The notes: a model not told the origin generated them from the letters alone. Positions 18,231 to 26,872 are shown, counted from the first letter of the stretch. The stretch is DNA of 64,000 bases from Gluconobacter sphaericus NBRC 12467 (GCF_006539125.1 NZ_BJMK01000002.1:1-64000); one strand, 5' to 3'. Made by a program: numbers and translations.

Positions 18231-19012
18231 TGTGAGAAGAACAGGTCCGTCAGGAGATAATCGAACAGCAGCAGCAGGATGGATGCGCCCACAACAGCGG
18301 CTGTCGTGGCCGAGCCTACGCCCTCTGCGCCTCCCCGGCTGTTATAGCCGTTGTAGCAACCCAGAAGCGCGATCAGAAATCCGAACACTGCCGCTTTGAC
18401 GAGGCCCACGACGACATCCATCGTCTTCAGCGAGTCCAGCGTGGCCGTGATGTAAGTCGAGGGCGAGAAGCCGAGCTTGGCCACCGAGACTGTGAAACCG
18501 CCCATCACGCCCAGAATATCTGCCACCAGCACAAGACAGGGAAGCGCGAGCGTCCCAGCCAGAAGGCGCGGCGTCACGAGATATTTCATCGGATCGGTGG
18601 ACAGCGTGGTGAGCGCGTCGATCTGGTCGGTCACGCGCATGGTGCCGATCTGCGCAGACATAGCCGCGCCCACGCGTCCGGCGACCATCAGCCCGGCCAG
18701 AACCGGGCCAAGCTCGCGGGTCACGGCCAGGACGACGATCCCGGCAATGGCGCTTTGAATGTGATACTGCCCGAAGCCCACATAGGACTGAAGCGCGATC
18801 ACTGCCCCCGAAAACAGGGCGGTGAGGGCTACGACGGGCAGGGAGAAGAACCCCGTCTCGATCAGGCTGGAGAAGAAAATCCGCCAATAAAAGGGCGGTC
18901 GCACCAGATGTGACAGAGCCTCCAGCGCGAACAGGGCGAGAGCACCTGCCTGCTTGATAAGGCCGAGAGCGGCACGGCCAAGGGCCGCTATGGGGTCAAG
19001 AACGGCATTCAC
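18227..19012 (-). CDS. mlaE: MlaE-type ABC transporter permease
   Basis: A 261-aa permease of the MlaE/Ttg2B family. About five to six TMs are seen. The conserved core is GAVIALQSYVGFGQYHIQ, then AVTRELGPVLAGLMVAGRVG with AAMSAQIGTMRVTDQIDAL, the family fingerprint, and GCYNGYNSRGGAEGVGSATT near the end. It is first in a minus-strand operon with mlaF and a 68-aa membrane protein. Its role is the membrane channel of a retrograde phospholipid transporter that maintains outer-membrane asymmetry. Confidence 0.92.
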   Translation of the reverse strand: MNAVLDPIAALGRAALGLIKQAGALALFALEALSHLVRPPFYWRIFFSSLIETGFFSLPVVALTALFSGAVIALQSYVGFGQYHIQSAIAGIVVLAVTRELGPVLAGLMVAGRVGAAMSAQIGTMRVTDQIDALTTLSTDPMKYLVTPRLLAGTLALPCLVLVADILGVMGGFTVSVAKLGFSPSTYITATLDSLKTMDVVVGLVKAAVFGFLIALLGCYNGYNSRGGAEGVGSATTAAVVGASILLLLFDYLLTDLFFSQ

Positions 19013-19083
19013 CCTTCAGCCCCTACCCTGCCAGCATCCTGACGTCAAAGTTTCCGTCGTTCGCATCCTCTGCCCCGGGTGGT

Positions 19084-20451
19084 TCAGGCGCGGCGTCCGT
19101 CAGCCCGCTCAAGGTCCCGGAATTGTCTTTCCAGACTGAAATCGGGTGATGTGACGAATTGCTCCATCAGACCGAGCCGGCGTTCCATCCGGACCAGTCG
19201 GTCCTGAAGCCGTGCCAGCGGATGACCCGGCGGCACGGAGCGGGAGAAGTCCTCGGCCTGTTCCGGTTTCTGGCGGCGGAAACCCGTCACGGTATCACGC
19301 ACCACGGTCGTGGCGGTGGCAGCCGGAGTGTTCCGCCAGCCGGTGCGGTGCAGGGACCAGCTTCGCATGCCTTCGGCATATCCTGCGGCAGCTTTGTCCA
19401 GAGCGCTCCTGAACGGCAGGACGCCTGTTCGGCGATAGCGCCGGAAGAGACGCACGGCCCAGACGGTCAGGGCAATTTTCAGCAGAAGCCCGATCAGTCC
19501 GTGGCCGCCGAAGTGATGCCGGGTATGGACAGAGGATTCGGAATCCTCATCCGAATTCCCGAGCTGAATATGGAAGCTGTTAAAGACCTTTCGCGCCGTA
19601 TCGGACAGGATCGCCGATGAATCGGGTGTTGTTGAGGTCGTGATCCGTGCGCCCGTGCTTTCGGTAACGGAGATTGTGCCGGAACCGAGCGGGCGCTTCT
19701 TCAGCGTCTCGCTCACTTTCTGAAGCGTGATGTCACCGCTGCCCATGAGCGTCACATCTGCATCGCGCGTGCGGGTGTTCAGTACGATGTCGGACGAGCC
19801 ATAATCCCGGACTGTCAGGACATCCGTATCGCCCTGGCCGATCCGGATGTCGCCCGAGGACATGGCTGTCAGGTTCGCACTGGTGGCGGTGATGCTGTCG
19901 ATATGCAGGTCACCACTGGCAAGGTTCTGTACGGTCAGCCGACCCGTGACGTGTCGGATTGAGACCGTTCCCGAACCTTCCATGTTCAGGGTCAGACCAA
20001 CGGCCTGATCGACTTCCAAATCGCCTCGTCCTGTGACGGCCGTCACCTCACCATTGACGCCGCTGATGCGATACGTCGTCAGGTTATTCCGGGGAGACAG
20101 GATTTCGATACCGGTCTGGGCCGGGACCATGATGACGGCATTGTCCTGTGTTGAGCAGTCCTGTGCGGATGTCGTGAAGGTCAACCGGTCGCCGTGCTTA
20201 TTCAGGCGGCCGCTTCCCGAAACGATATGGGTGTCTTCTCCACCCACGACGGACATGCGGTCCAGGCATGTCGCGGGAATCACAAGTGTTCCGGAAGCCG
20301 TCAACGGAGCTTGCAGTGAAGGCGGCACGGGGGGAGTAGGGGGCTGCGGTGCCATGATCGCCGGCTCTGCGCGAGCCGAGCCCGGAAGGGCTGCGATGCC
20401 GCATCCCAGAAGCGCAATCAGGGCAAGACGTGCAGGCAGAGGCTGGCGCAT
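19084..20451 (-). CDS. Toast-rack (DUF2807-like) membrane protein with PspC-like C-terminal tail
   Basis: A 455-aa protein. It has a signal peptide (cleavage near GSARA, residue 28) and a beta-solenoid-like periplasmic domain with repeated SGDI units at about 100-290 (LASGDLHIDSI, MSSGDIRIGQG, YGSSDIVLNT, MGSGDITLQ). One TM lies at about 320-340 (IGLLLKIALTVWAVRLF), with a cytoplasmic part after it. The last 45 residues are coiled-coil-like and end MEQFVTSPDFSLERQFRDL. This closely resembles the end of E. coli PspC (MERYVTSDTFTLRSRFRQL). The PspC TM domain itself is absent. It is last in the pspA-pspB operon and probably replaces PspC as envelope sensor. Confidence 0.75.
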   Translation of the reverse strand: MRQPLPARLALIALLGCGIAALPGSARAEPAIMAPQPPTPPVPPSLQAPLTASGTLVIPATCLDRMSVVGGEDTHIVSGSGRLNKHGDRLTFTTSAQDCSTQDNAVIMVPAQTGIEILSPRNNLTTYRISGVNGEVTAVTGRGDLEVDQAVGLTLNMEGSGTVSIRHVTGRLTVQNLASGDLHIDSITATSANLTAMSSGDIRIGQGDTDVLTVRDYGSSDIVLNTRTRDADVTLMGSGDITLQKVSETLKKRPLGSGTISVTESTGARITTSTTPDSSAILSDTARKVFNSFHIQLGNSDEDSESSVHTRHHFGGHGLIGLLLKIALTVWAVRLFRRYRRTGVLPFRSALDKAAAGYAEGMRSWSLHRTGWRNTPAATATTVVRDTVTGFRRQKPEQAEDFSRSVPPGHPLARLQDRLVRMERRLGLMEQFVTSPDFSLERQFRDLERADGRRA

Positions 20452-20454
20452 GTC

Positions 20455-21768
20455 TTATTCTCCCTGTGAGTGGTTTCCGGCAGCCGGGGGCGTGACCGTT
20501 GCGGGGTTTGCCGGTGCTGGAGTGACCAGTGTCGGGGTTGCAGGCGCCGGGGTGGTGGGAGCTGGCGTGCTTTCAGGCGCGGGCGTGATGATCGGCTTTG
20601 CAGGCGTTTTGCTGTCCTGTGGCGCAGGTGACGTCTGGGGGGCGGTTGGCGATGCGGTCTGCGGTGCCGTGATCGGCGTGGATGCACTGGCGGATGTTGT
20701 AGGCGTCGCCGTAACGGGCGTGTTTGCGGCTGGGGAAGTTACAACCGGTGCGTTGTCTGACTGCGCGGCTTTCGCGGAAGGCGTGACGATGGGGGCCTGT
20801 GGTACGGTCGGGCTTTCAGGTGCGGACGGCACCGTCGGTGCGGGGATCGGTGCAGGCGCCGGCACGATTGGTGCAGGGACAGTTGCGGTCGCTTCCGTTC
20901 TCGTTGCAGGAGCCTGAACCGGAGTGGACGGCAGGGGAGCAGGTGTCGTGGGGACAGGTAGTGGAGCAGGGGGCGGTGATGTCGGGCGATAGATTACGCC
21001 GTTCTGTGCGCCGACACGTACGGTGCCTTTGCCCGAGCGTACCATCGGTCCGGAAACCGTTTCGATATTGACCTCACCCGTCCCGTTGGCCGCGACGGTC
21101 GCAACAGTTGCATGACCCAGAATGGTGGCGCTTGCCTGATCGGCCGTCACCAGAGTCAGGGCGTCAATGCTGCTGCCGGAAAGAGTCATGGCCGCATTCT
21201 GAGTTAGCTGCGCCGAAAGGGCCGTGAGTTGCACGGTGTCGGCCGTCAGGGTCGAGGTTCCCGACGCCACGATCTGCGCTGCGCGTTCCAGTGACTTGAT
21301 ATGGACGCTGGAGGCCCCCTGCATGTTCAGGTCCAGCGACTGAGTGTCCTCAATGTCCATGGTCGTGGAATCGAGGCTGGCATCCAGGGAAGCGAGCGTT
21401 CCCGTGATGACGAAATGCGTGTCGTGGCTGTCATGGATGGTCAGGCCGGTGTTGGGAGAAATGCTGATCGTCAGCTTTCCGTTCGGCGCGCAGGCTTTTG
21501 TTGCAATGGAAATGCGGCTCTGCGCCTCTTCCTTGCCGGTGTGCATTGCGACCTGGGTCATGCTGCTTGAATCAAGGGTCGCCCCGTCCTTCATGGCGGG
21601 ATCGACCACGACCCTGACCTGTCCGGTGCAGGGAACGGACAGGTCCAGGTCTTCTCCGGACAGGGTCATCCGTGCGGCATGAGCCGCCGGCGCCAGCAGG
21701 GCCACTCCCGCCAGCAGGACCAGAAGCACCGGGCGGGGGGTGGAAAAGAAGACGGGGCGGCGTGTCAT
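20455..21768 (-). CDS. Secreted toast-rack (DUF2807-like) protein with Pro/Thr/Ala-rich tail
   Basis: A 437-aa protein with a signal peptide (cleavage near PAAHA, residue 31). Residues about 35-255 form an adhesin-like beta-solenoid domain with SGTSTLTADTV and NGTGEVNIETVSG units. Residues about 265-437 are a low-complexity Pro/Ala/Thr tail. No TM follows, so the protein should be periplasmic or secreted; the tail could span peptidoglycan. Its start overlaps the pspB stop by 4 bp and its stop lies 3 bp before the next toast-rack gene, so it is part of the psp operon. Function is unknown; toast-rack domains are known partners of Psp systems. Confidence 0.7.
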   Translation of the reverse strand: MTRRPVFFSTPRPVLLVLLAGVALLAPAAHAARMTLSGEDLDLSVPCTGQVRVVVDPAMKDGATLDSSSMTQVAMHTGKEEAQSRISIATKACAPNGKLTISISPNTGLTIHDSHDTHFVITGTLASLDASLDSTTMDIEDTQSLDLNMQGASSVHIKSLERAAQIVASGTSTLTADTVQLTALSAQLTQNAAMTLSGSSIDALTLVTADQASATILGHATVATVAANGTGEVNIETVSGPMVRSGKGTVRVGAQNGVIYRPTSPPPAPLPVPTTPAPLPSTPVQAPATRTEATATVPAPIVPAPAPIPAPTVPSAPESPTVPQAPIVTPSAKAAQSDNAPVVTSPAANTPVTATPTTSASASTPITAPQTASPTAPQTSPAPQDSKTPAKPIITPAPESTPAPTTPAPATPTLVTPAPANPATVTPPAAGNHSQGE

Positions 21769-22004
21769 CGTGCGTTCCTTGCTCTCCAGCCCGGGATATC
21801 CTCATCGAGGATACGTTCGAGCTGGTCGATCCTTTCTTCCAGACGCGTAGCATGCGCTTCGGCCTGTGTCAGGGCGGCCTGAAGCGTGGGATCGGGCTGG
21901 CTGGCGCGATCGGACTGGCGCGTCGTGTGCTTGACCATGCTGGTTACCGACCACGCGATGATGGCGATGATGGGGATGAGAAGCGCCAGATTGTCCGAAC
22001 TCAT
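21765..22004 (-). CDS. pspB: PspB-like envelope stress membrane protein
   Basis: A 79-aa protein with one N-terminal TM (LALLIPIIAIIAWSVTSMV, about 6-24). A charged coiled-coil follows, with LTQAEAHATRLEERIDQLER and ILDEDIPGWR, matching PspB, whose C-terminus has the same DxxxPxWR ending. PspB with PspC senses envelope stress and relieves PspA inhibition of PspF. It lies 30 bp downstream of pspA and overlaps the next gene by 4 bp. Confidence 0.85.
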   Translation of the reverse strand: MSSDNLALLIPIIAIIAWSVTSMVKHTTRQSDRASQPDPTLQAALTQAEAHATRLEERIDQLERILDEDIPGWRARNAR

Positions 22005-22034
22005 GCCGTGGGCCTTTCCTGTCTGGTGCGGGGA

Positions 22035-22718
22035 TCAGACTGCATTTTTCTTTTCGGCAACACGGCGCTTGAGGGCTTCGAACTCGTTTTCCACGACAGC
22101 ATCGGTTTCAAGTGCTGCGAGTTCCTCCTGAAGTGTCGGGTGTCCCGTGCGGCGGCCCAGATCATACGCTTCGGCCTTGCCTTCCAGTTCATCAAGAGCG
22201 CGTTCCACCTGATCGAATCGGTTCAGCGTGTCGTCGATGCGGGTGTCATAGAGCTTCTCGCGGGTTTTCAGGCGGCCCTGTGCGGTCCGTGCGCGGATGG
22301 AGAGTGCCTTTTCGCGGGATTTGGCATCCGCAAGCTTGGCTTGCAGCTTGGAGATGTCATCGTTCTGCTGGTCCAGCCCGTCGGAAATCTGGGCGATCTG
22401 CTGCTCCAGTGCCTCGCGGGACTGTTCGACGCTGTGACGGGCAGCGAGGGCGGCTTTCGCCAGATCGTCACGACCTCGCTCGATGGCGAGGCCGGCTTTG
22501 CGGTGCCACTCGTCTTCTTCGTGCATCATGGTGCGGACGCGACGCTCAAGCTGCTTACGTTCGGCGATCGTCCGGACGGCCTGACTGCGGACTTCGACCA
22601 GCGTGTCTTCCATTTCCTGAATGACCAGGCGGATCATTTTCTGCGGGTCTTCGGCGGTGGCGAGAATCGCATTGAGATTAGAGTTCACGATATCAGCGAG
22701 GCGAGAGAAAATACCCAT
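22035..22718 (-). CDS. pspA: Phage shock protein PspA
   Basis: A 227-aa PspA/IM30-family protein. It begins MGIFSRLADIVNSNLNAILA, with amphipathic helix 0 followed by the conserved EDPQKMIRLVIQEMEDTLVE. The rest is almost wholly coiled-coil (for example REKLYDTRIDDTLNRFDQVE). It binds the inner face of the cytoplasmic membrane under stress and inhibits PspF when not stressed. It is first in a minus-strand operon with pspB and the two toast-rack genes. The pspF gene is divergent, with 98 bp between starts. I searched this gap for a sigma-54 GG/GC promoter and saw no convincing one. Confidence 0.93.
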   Translation of the reverse strand: MGIFSRLADIVNSNLNAILATAEDPQKMIRLVIQEMEDTLVEVRSQAVRTIAERKQLERRVRTMMHEEDEWHRKAGLAIERGRDDLAKAALAARHSVEQSREALEQQIAQISDGLDQQNDDISKLQAKLADAKSREKALSIRARTAQGRLKTREKLYDTRIDDTLNRFDQVERALDELEGKAEAYDLGRRTGHPTLQEELAALETDAVVENEFEALKRRVAEKKNAV

Positions 22719-22816
22719 GATGCTTTCCTTCCTGTGAGAGAGACTTAGGACAGAATGCCTGCCCTTGTCAGCGATGCTGTTTTGAGAGTGTTATGAACTG
22801 AAGATCGAAACAGGGC

Positions 22817-23884
22817 GTGAGAGACCAGAAAATGGCGAGAAGCACCGATATGGATGAGGTGCCGACCCCGATCGGGCGGGCTCCGGCATTTCTGGAGATG
22901 CTGGATCAGGTCTCCAGACTTGCGCCCCTGAAACGCCCGGTTCTCGTGATCGGCGAGCGCGGGACGGGCAAAGAACTGGTAGCCGCGCGTCTGGCCCTGT
23001 TGTCGGACCGCTGGGACCGACCGCTGGTGAAGCTTAACTGTGCGGCCCTGCCTGAGGCGCTTTTGGATAGTGAACTGTTCGGCCATGAGGCGGGTGCTTT
23101 TACAGGCGCGCAGAAGCGCCGCCTTTCCCGCTTCGAGCGGGCGGATGGGGGAACGATGTTTCTCGATGAGATCGGCACCGCGTCCCAGGCTGTGCAGGAA
23201 AAGCTGCTGCGAGTGATCGAGTATGGCAGTTTCGAGCGTGTGGGGGGCAGCGAAACCATCCGTGTGGACGTGCGGCTGATTGGGGCGACCAATGCCGATC
23301 TGCCAGTCATGGCGCAGGAAGGGCGCTTTCGGGCGGATTTGCTGGATCGGCTGGCATTCGATGTCGTGAATATTCCACCGCTGCGCGCTCGTCCGGAGGA
23401 TATCCCGCTGCTCGCCGGACACTTTGCCACCCGCATGAGCGCAGAACTGGGGCGAAAGGTTTTTGCGGGCTTTACGAACCGGGCGCTGGCGCGTTTGCAG
23501 GCGTATGACTGGCCGGGCAATGTGCGCGAGCTGCGTAACGTGGTCGAGCGTAGTGTTTATCGGATGGACCGTCCGGAAAAGGCGCTGGACGAGATTGTAC
23601 TGGATCCGTTTGTGACGCCGGACTGGCTGGGCATGGCCGCTCCGGCTGCTGTTCCTGCGGTAAGTGTGGGCACAGGCGAGGTGCTGACATTTCCGCGGGA
23701 TTTCGGGGCGGATGTCCGGGCGCATGAACGCAGTCTTCTGGAAGCCGCCCTGCGCGAGGCGCAGTTCAGTCAGCGGCGCGCGGCCGAGCTGCTCGGTCTG
23801 ACCTACTACCAGTTCCGCCATCATCTGCGACTGCACGGTCTGGCGGACAAGGAAGCCCGCAAGGCGCTGGGTGCAAAAGGGTGA
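22817..23884 (+). CDS. pspF: PspF, sigma-54-dependent activator of the psp operon
   Basis: A 355-aa protein that lacks a regulatory N-terminal domain, as in PspF. The AAA+ domain has Walker A GERGTGKE at about 46-53, the sigma-54 contact loop GAFTGA at about 93-98, Walker B GGTMFLDEIG, and the arginine-finger region FRADLLDRLAFDVV. A Fis-type HTH at the C-terminus (FSQRRAAELLGLTYYQFRHH) is close to E. coli PspF. The start is GTG at 22817 or ATG at 22832. It is divergent from pspA, the usual arrangement. The target sigma-54 promoter could not be placed. Confidence 0.93.
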   Translation: MRDQKMARSTDMDEVPTPIGRAPAFLEMLDQVSRLAPLKRPVLVIGERGTGKELVAARLALLSDRWDRPLVKLNCAALPEALLDSELFGHEAGAFTGAQKRRLSRFERADGGTMFLDEIGTASQAVQEKLLRVIEYGSFERVGGSETIRVDVRLIGATNADLPVMAQEGRFRADLLDRLAFDVVNIPPLRARPEDIPLLAGHFATRMSAELGRKVFAGFTNRALARLQAYDWPGNVRELRNVVERSVYRMDRPEKALDEIVLDPFVTPDWLGMAAPAAVPAVSVGTGEVLTFPRDFGADVRAHERSLLEAALREAQFSQRRAAELLGLTYYQFRHHLRLHGLADKEARKALGAKG

Positions 23885-24147
23885 GAGCATGTCCATGGAA
23901 TTCCATGATGCATAAATCATGCCAGATTGCGTTCAGAGGGATTTTCAGGTTTTCGAAACGGTGTCTCGTAGAGGCTATAATGGCGAATTGTGCTATTATG
24001 TGGTGCGTGGAGCTATTTTTCCTTGAGGAGGCTGTGTCTGTGTCGGCATTGACAGATTTTTAACCGTCTCCCTATAGCCTTCCAGACAGTCGCATCCCGT
24101 ATTTTCGGGGATGTTGCGTCAGGTTTCTGTCCAGATATCGAGGTTCC
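23885..24147 (+). promoter_or_regulatory. Gap with TATAAT box and Shine-Dalgarno-led mini-ORF
   Basis: No gene is seen. A perfect TATAAT is present at 23976-23981 without a good -35 partner. At 24026-24031 there is a strong AGGAGG followed by a 9-codon ORF (GTG at 24034, TAA at 24061-24063). It could be a promoter and leader for the methyltransferase gene that starts at 24148. Confidence 0.3.
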
Positions 24148-25173
24148 GTGCCAGAAATTTTCCGCAAACGTCAGACGGCCCTGCGGCGCGGCATTGATTT
24201 CACTCAGGCCCGCTGCCTGGAAATCGGGGCGCTGACGACGCCGGTTCTGACGCGGGAAGAGTGTCAGGTTCTTTATGCGGACCGGGTCGATACGGAAGGA
24301 CTGCTGCGTCAGTTCGCGTGGGACCCGGCTGTGACCCCTGACAATCTGGCTCCGGTAGATATCGTCTGGCTTGATCGTCCTCTGAAGGACTGTGTGGATG
24401 GATCGTTTGATCTGATCGTGGCGTCTCATGTGGGCGAGCATGTTCCGGATTTGATCGGCTGGCTGGCCGAGGCCTCCGAAGTATTGTCGGCGGAGGGCGA
24501 AATTCGCCTGATGCTGCCCGATGCCCGTTTTTCTTTTGATGCGCTGCGGCCACCGACCCGGCTGGCAGATCTGCTGGTTGCATGGCTTCAGAAGCGGCGT
24601 ACGCCGGATGCACGTGACATTCTCGATTTCGCGCTGAATAAGGTGCGCGATTCCGAGGTGCAATGTCAGGATTTTTACGAGGGGCTGAGTGCGCCCGGTG
24701 ACATGACGGCGCAGTTTTCCTTTGAGGAGGCGCTGGACTGGGTGCGTCCTGCGCTGGCTAATCCGTCACATTATGTGGATGTGCATTGCTGGGTGTTCAC
24801 CCCGCGCCATCTTGCGGAACTGATGATTCCGCTGGTGCGGAACAATGTGCTGGATCTGGCCTGCGCGGGGTTTGAGGATACGGCGCCACCGGGGTTTGAA
24901 TTCGGAGTGTTTTTTCGGGTTGAGCCGGATGTCCGCCTGCGTGTGGAAAGTTGGGAGCGCATGGCGCGCGAGGTGGCGGATCCGCTGCCAGGATCTGCGG
25001 CGGCCCGGCAGAGGGAAGTGGAGCCGATAGAAGTGTCTCGTGTTTTACGTGATGAATCCCCTCTGGACGGTTCGAGCTGGAGGGAGCGTCTGAGGGGTCT
25101 TTCGGGAATGACTCGACTAAAGCAGTTCGCGGCCTGGCGATATACTGCGCCTCTACGGCGGAGATTTCGCTGA
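24148..25173 (+). CDS. SAM-dependent methyltransferase-like protein
   Basis: A 341-aa cytoplasmic protein. Residues about 20-130 resemble a class I SAM-methyltransferase core. LEIGALTTPVLTREECQVLY takes the motif I place, VDGSFDLIVASHVGEHVPDL is the SFDLVxxxHVLEH-like motif, and LSAEGEIRLMLPD follows. Similar proteins sit in surface polysaccharide clusters of acetic acid bacteria, often next to glycosyltransferases; here it is alone. The C-terminal 180 residues are not recognised. The start is GTG with GAGG 5 bp upstream. The substrate is unknown, and a binding-only role cannot be excluded. Confidence 0.65.
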   Translation: MPEIFRKRQTALRRGIDFTQARCLEIGALTTPVLTREECQVLYADRVDTEGLLRQFAWDPAVTPDNLAPVDIVWLDRPLKDCVDGSFDLIVASHVGEHVPDLIGWLAEASEVLSAEGEIRLMLPDARFSFDALRPPTRLADLLVAWLQKRRTPDARDILDFALNKVRDSEVQCQDFYEGLSAPGDMTAQFSFEEALDWVRPALANPSHYVDVHCWVFTPRHLAELMIPLVRNNVLDLACAGFEDTAPPGFEFGVFFRVEPDVRLRVESWERMAREVADPLPGSAAARQREVEPIEVSRVLRDESPLDGSSWRERLRGLSGMTRLKQFAAWRYTAPLRRRFR

Positions 25174-25316
25174 AAAGACGTGCGTTCAGCGCGACGTAAC
25201 AACTAAACAAAAAAGTTATATCAAACAAAATAGTTTATTTTTATGAATGATGCGCCTATGTCTCGGGCGTGCCGTGCAACTGGCATGACTGATCTGGACA
25301 CGGTTAGGTGCAGTAC

Positions 25317-25997
25317 ATGCCTCTCTTGCAGACGGAATTGGATCACCTTCGCCAACTCCCGGAAGAGCAGGTCCTGAAGGAGACTCTGGATCTGCTGCGG
25401 GGGCGTGTGGCCGTCATTTCGTCTTTCGGGGCGGAGTCGGCTGTTCTGCTGGATCTTGTGGCGCAGATTGATCCTTCGGTTCCGGTCTTCTTTTTGGATA
25501 CGAAGCGGCATTTCCCGGAAACGCTGGATTATCGTGATAGGCTTTCCCGAAGGCTTGGTCTTTCGGACGTGAGAAGTCTCGCGCCTACCCCCAAAGAACT
25601 GCATGATCGCGATCCACAGGATCAGCTCGCAGATTTCGACCCGGATGCGTGCTGTGCGTTGCGCAAGGTTGAGCCGCTGGATCTGGTGCTGCCGGATTTC
25701 GATGTCTGGATCACGGGGCGCAAGCGCAGTCAGTCCGCGACGCGGGCCGCGCTGCCGCTGGTTGATCCGCAGCCTGATGGCAGTGTGAAGCTCAACCCGC
25801 TTGCGGGGTGGGGGCCGGCGCAGATTGAGGCGCAGATGCGGCGCCGGGATCTGCCGCGGCATCCCCTGGTTGCAAAAGGTTACACCTCGATCGGTTGTGC
25901 TCCGTGCACAAGGGCGGTCAAGGATGGTGAAGATGGACGGGCGGGCCGGTGGGCCGGTCTGGCCAAGACGGAATGCGGCATTCACAGGCCGGCATGA
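25317..25997 (+). CDS. cysH: Assimilatory adenylylsulfate (APS) reductase, [4Fe-4S] type
   Basis: A 226-aa CysH-family reductase giving sulfite from activated sulfate. The PP-loop region SSFGAESAVLLDL lies at about 35-47, and FFLDTKRHFPETL follows. The iron-sulfur cysteines are Cys112-Cys113 (ACCALRKVEPL) and Cys194/Cys197 (SIGCAPCTRAV), which are present in APS reductases and absent from PAPS reductases. The catalytic KTECGIH ends the protein. I chose ATG at 25317 because AGG lies 8 bp upstream; a GTG at 25308 is the alternative. It is first gene of cysH-cysD-cysNC. The AT-rich 25195-25250 stretch is the likely promoter region. Confidence 0.92.
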   Translation: MPLLQTELDHLRQLPEEQVLKETLDLLRGRVAVISSFGAESAVLLDLVAQIDPSVPVFFLDTKRHFPETLDYRDRLSRRLGLSDVRSLAPTPKELHDRDPQDQLADFDPDACCALRKVEPLDLVLPDFDVWITGRKRSQSATRAALPLVDPQPDGSVKLNPLAGWGPAQIEAQMRRRDLPRHPLVAKGYTSIGCAPCTRAVKDGEDGRAGRWAGLAKTECGIHRPA

Positions 25998-26011
25998 CTA
26001 CGGAGCGGATA

Positions 26012-26872
26012 ATGACGCAGACACCGATCCTGTCGCGGGATCAGTCCACCACCACAAGCTTGGCGCAACCACGCATCATGGATGATCTGGACCAGCTTGA
26101 GGCCCAGAGCATTTTCATCTTGCGCGAGGCCTATCGCAAGCTGAAGCCCCTGTCCCTGCTGTGGTCGCTGGGCAAGGACAGCAATGTGATGGTGTGGCTG
26201 GCGCGCAAGGCGTTCATGGGGCGTGTGCCGTTCCCGGTCATGCATGTCGATACCGAGAAAAAATTCCCGGAAATGTATGCGTTCCGCGACGAATATACGA
26301 AGAAATGGGATCTCGACCTGCTTCTGGGCTACTGCCCGCCGGTTGAGGAAATTGATCCGTCGCTTCCGCCTGCTGCCCGGTCTGCTGCGCGCAAGACGGC
26401 TGGTTTGGCTGCGATGATCGAGAAGCACAAGCTGCGGGGCGTTATTGCGGGTATCCGTCGTGACGAACAGGCGACGCGGGCGAAGGAGCGTGTGTTCAGT
26501 CCGCGCGGTGCCGGGCATCGCTGGGACGTGCGCAATCAGCCGCCGGAGTTCTGGGACCAGTATGCGACGCCGTATGAAGACGGCATGCATATCCGTGTCC
26601 ATCCGCTGTTGTCGTGGCGTGAGATTGACATCTGGCGCTACATCGAGCGCGAGAACATTCCGCTGGTGGACCTGTATTTTGCCAAGAACGGCAAGCGGTA
26701 TCGTTCGCTGGGCGATCAGGACATTACATTCCCCGTAGAGAGCAATGCATCTACGGTGGCGGAAGTGATTGCCGAACTGGAAACCAGCCGGACGTCCGAG
26801 CGTGCGGGGCGTGCGATGGATCATGAATCCGAAGATGTGTTCGAGCGTCTGCGTGTGGCGGGGTATCTGTGA
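26012..26872 (+). CDS. cysD: Sulfate adenylyltransferase subunit 2
   Basis: The small ATP-sulfurylase subunit, 286 aa, which adenylylates sulfate to APS together with CysN. Motifs are [18 protein letters not shown], then the PP-loop [59 protein letters not shown] and [17 protein letters not shown]. The start at 26012 has GGAG 6 bp upstream; an earlier ATG at 25994 overlaps the cysH stop and would add 6 residues. It overlaps cysNC by 4 bp. Confidence 0.95.
   Translation: MTQTPILSRDQSTTTSLAQPRIMDDLDQLEAQSIFILREAYRKLKPLSLLWSLGKDSNVMVWLARKAFMGRVPFPVMHVDTEKKFPEMYAFRDEYTKKWDLDLLLGYCPPVEEIDPSLPPAARSAARKTAGLAAMIEKHKLRGVIAGIRRDEQATRAKERVFSPRGAGHRWDVRNQPPEFWDQYATPYEDGMHIRVHPLLSWREIDIWRYIERENIPLVDLYFAKNGKRYRSLGDQDITFPVESNASTVAEVIAELETSRTSERAGRAMDHESEDVFERLRVAGYL

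Noticed and set aside
20455-20940. Repetitive-looking Pro/Ala/Thr coding stretch considered as a DNA tandem repeat or CRISPR-like array
   Set aside because: Repeat spacing is irregular and follows codons of the Pro-rich protein tail. There are no conserved repeats with unique spacers.
23881-24063. 60-codon plus-strand frame after pspF
   Set aside because: It overlaps the pspF stop, has no ribosome site at its ATG, and its translation has no recognisable feature.
25195-25250. AT-rich cys leader considered as a SAM riboswitch
   Set aside because: I could not find the SAM-II conserved loops or a pseudoknot; it looks like promoter DNA only.
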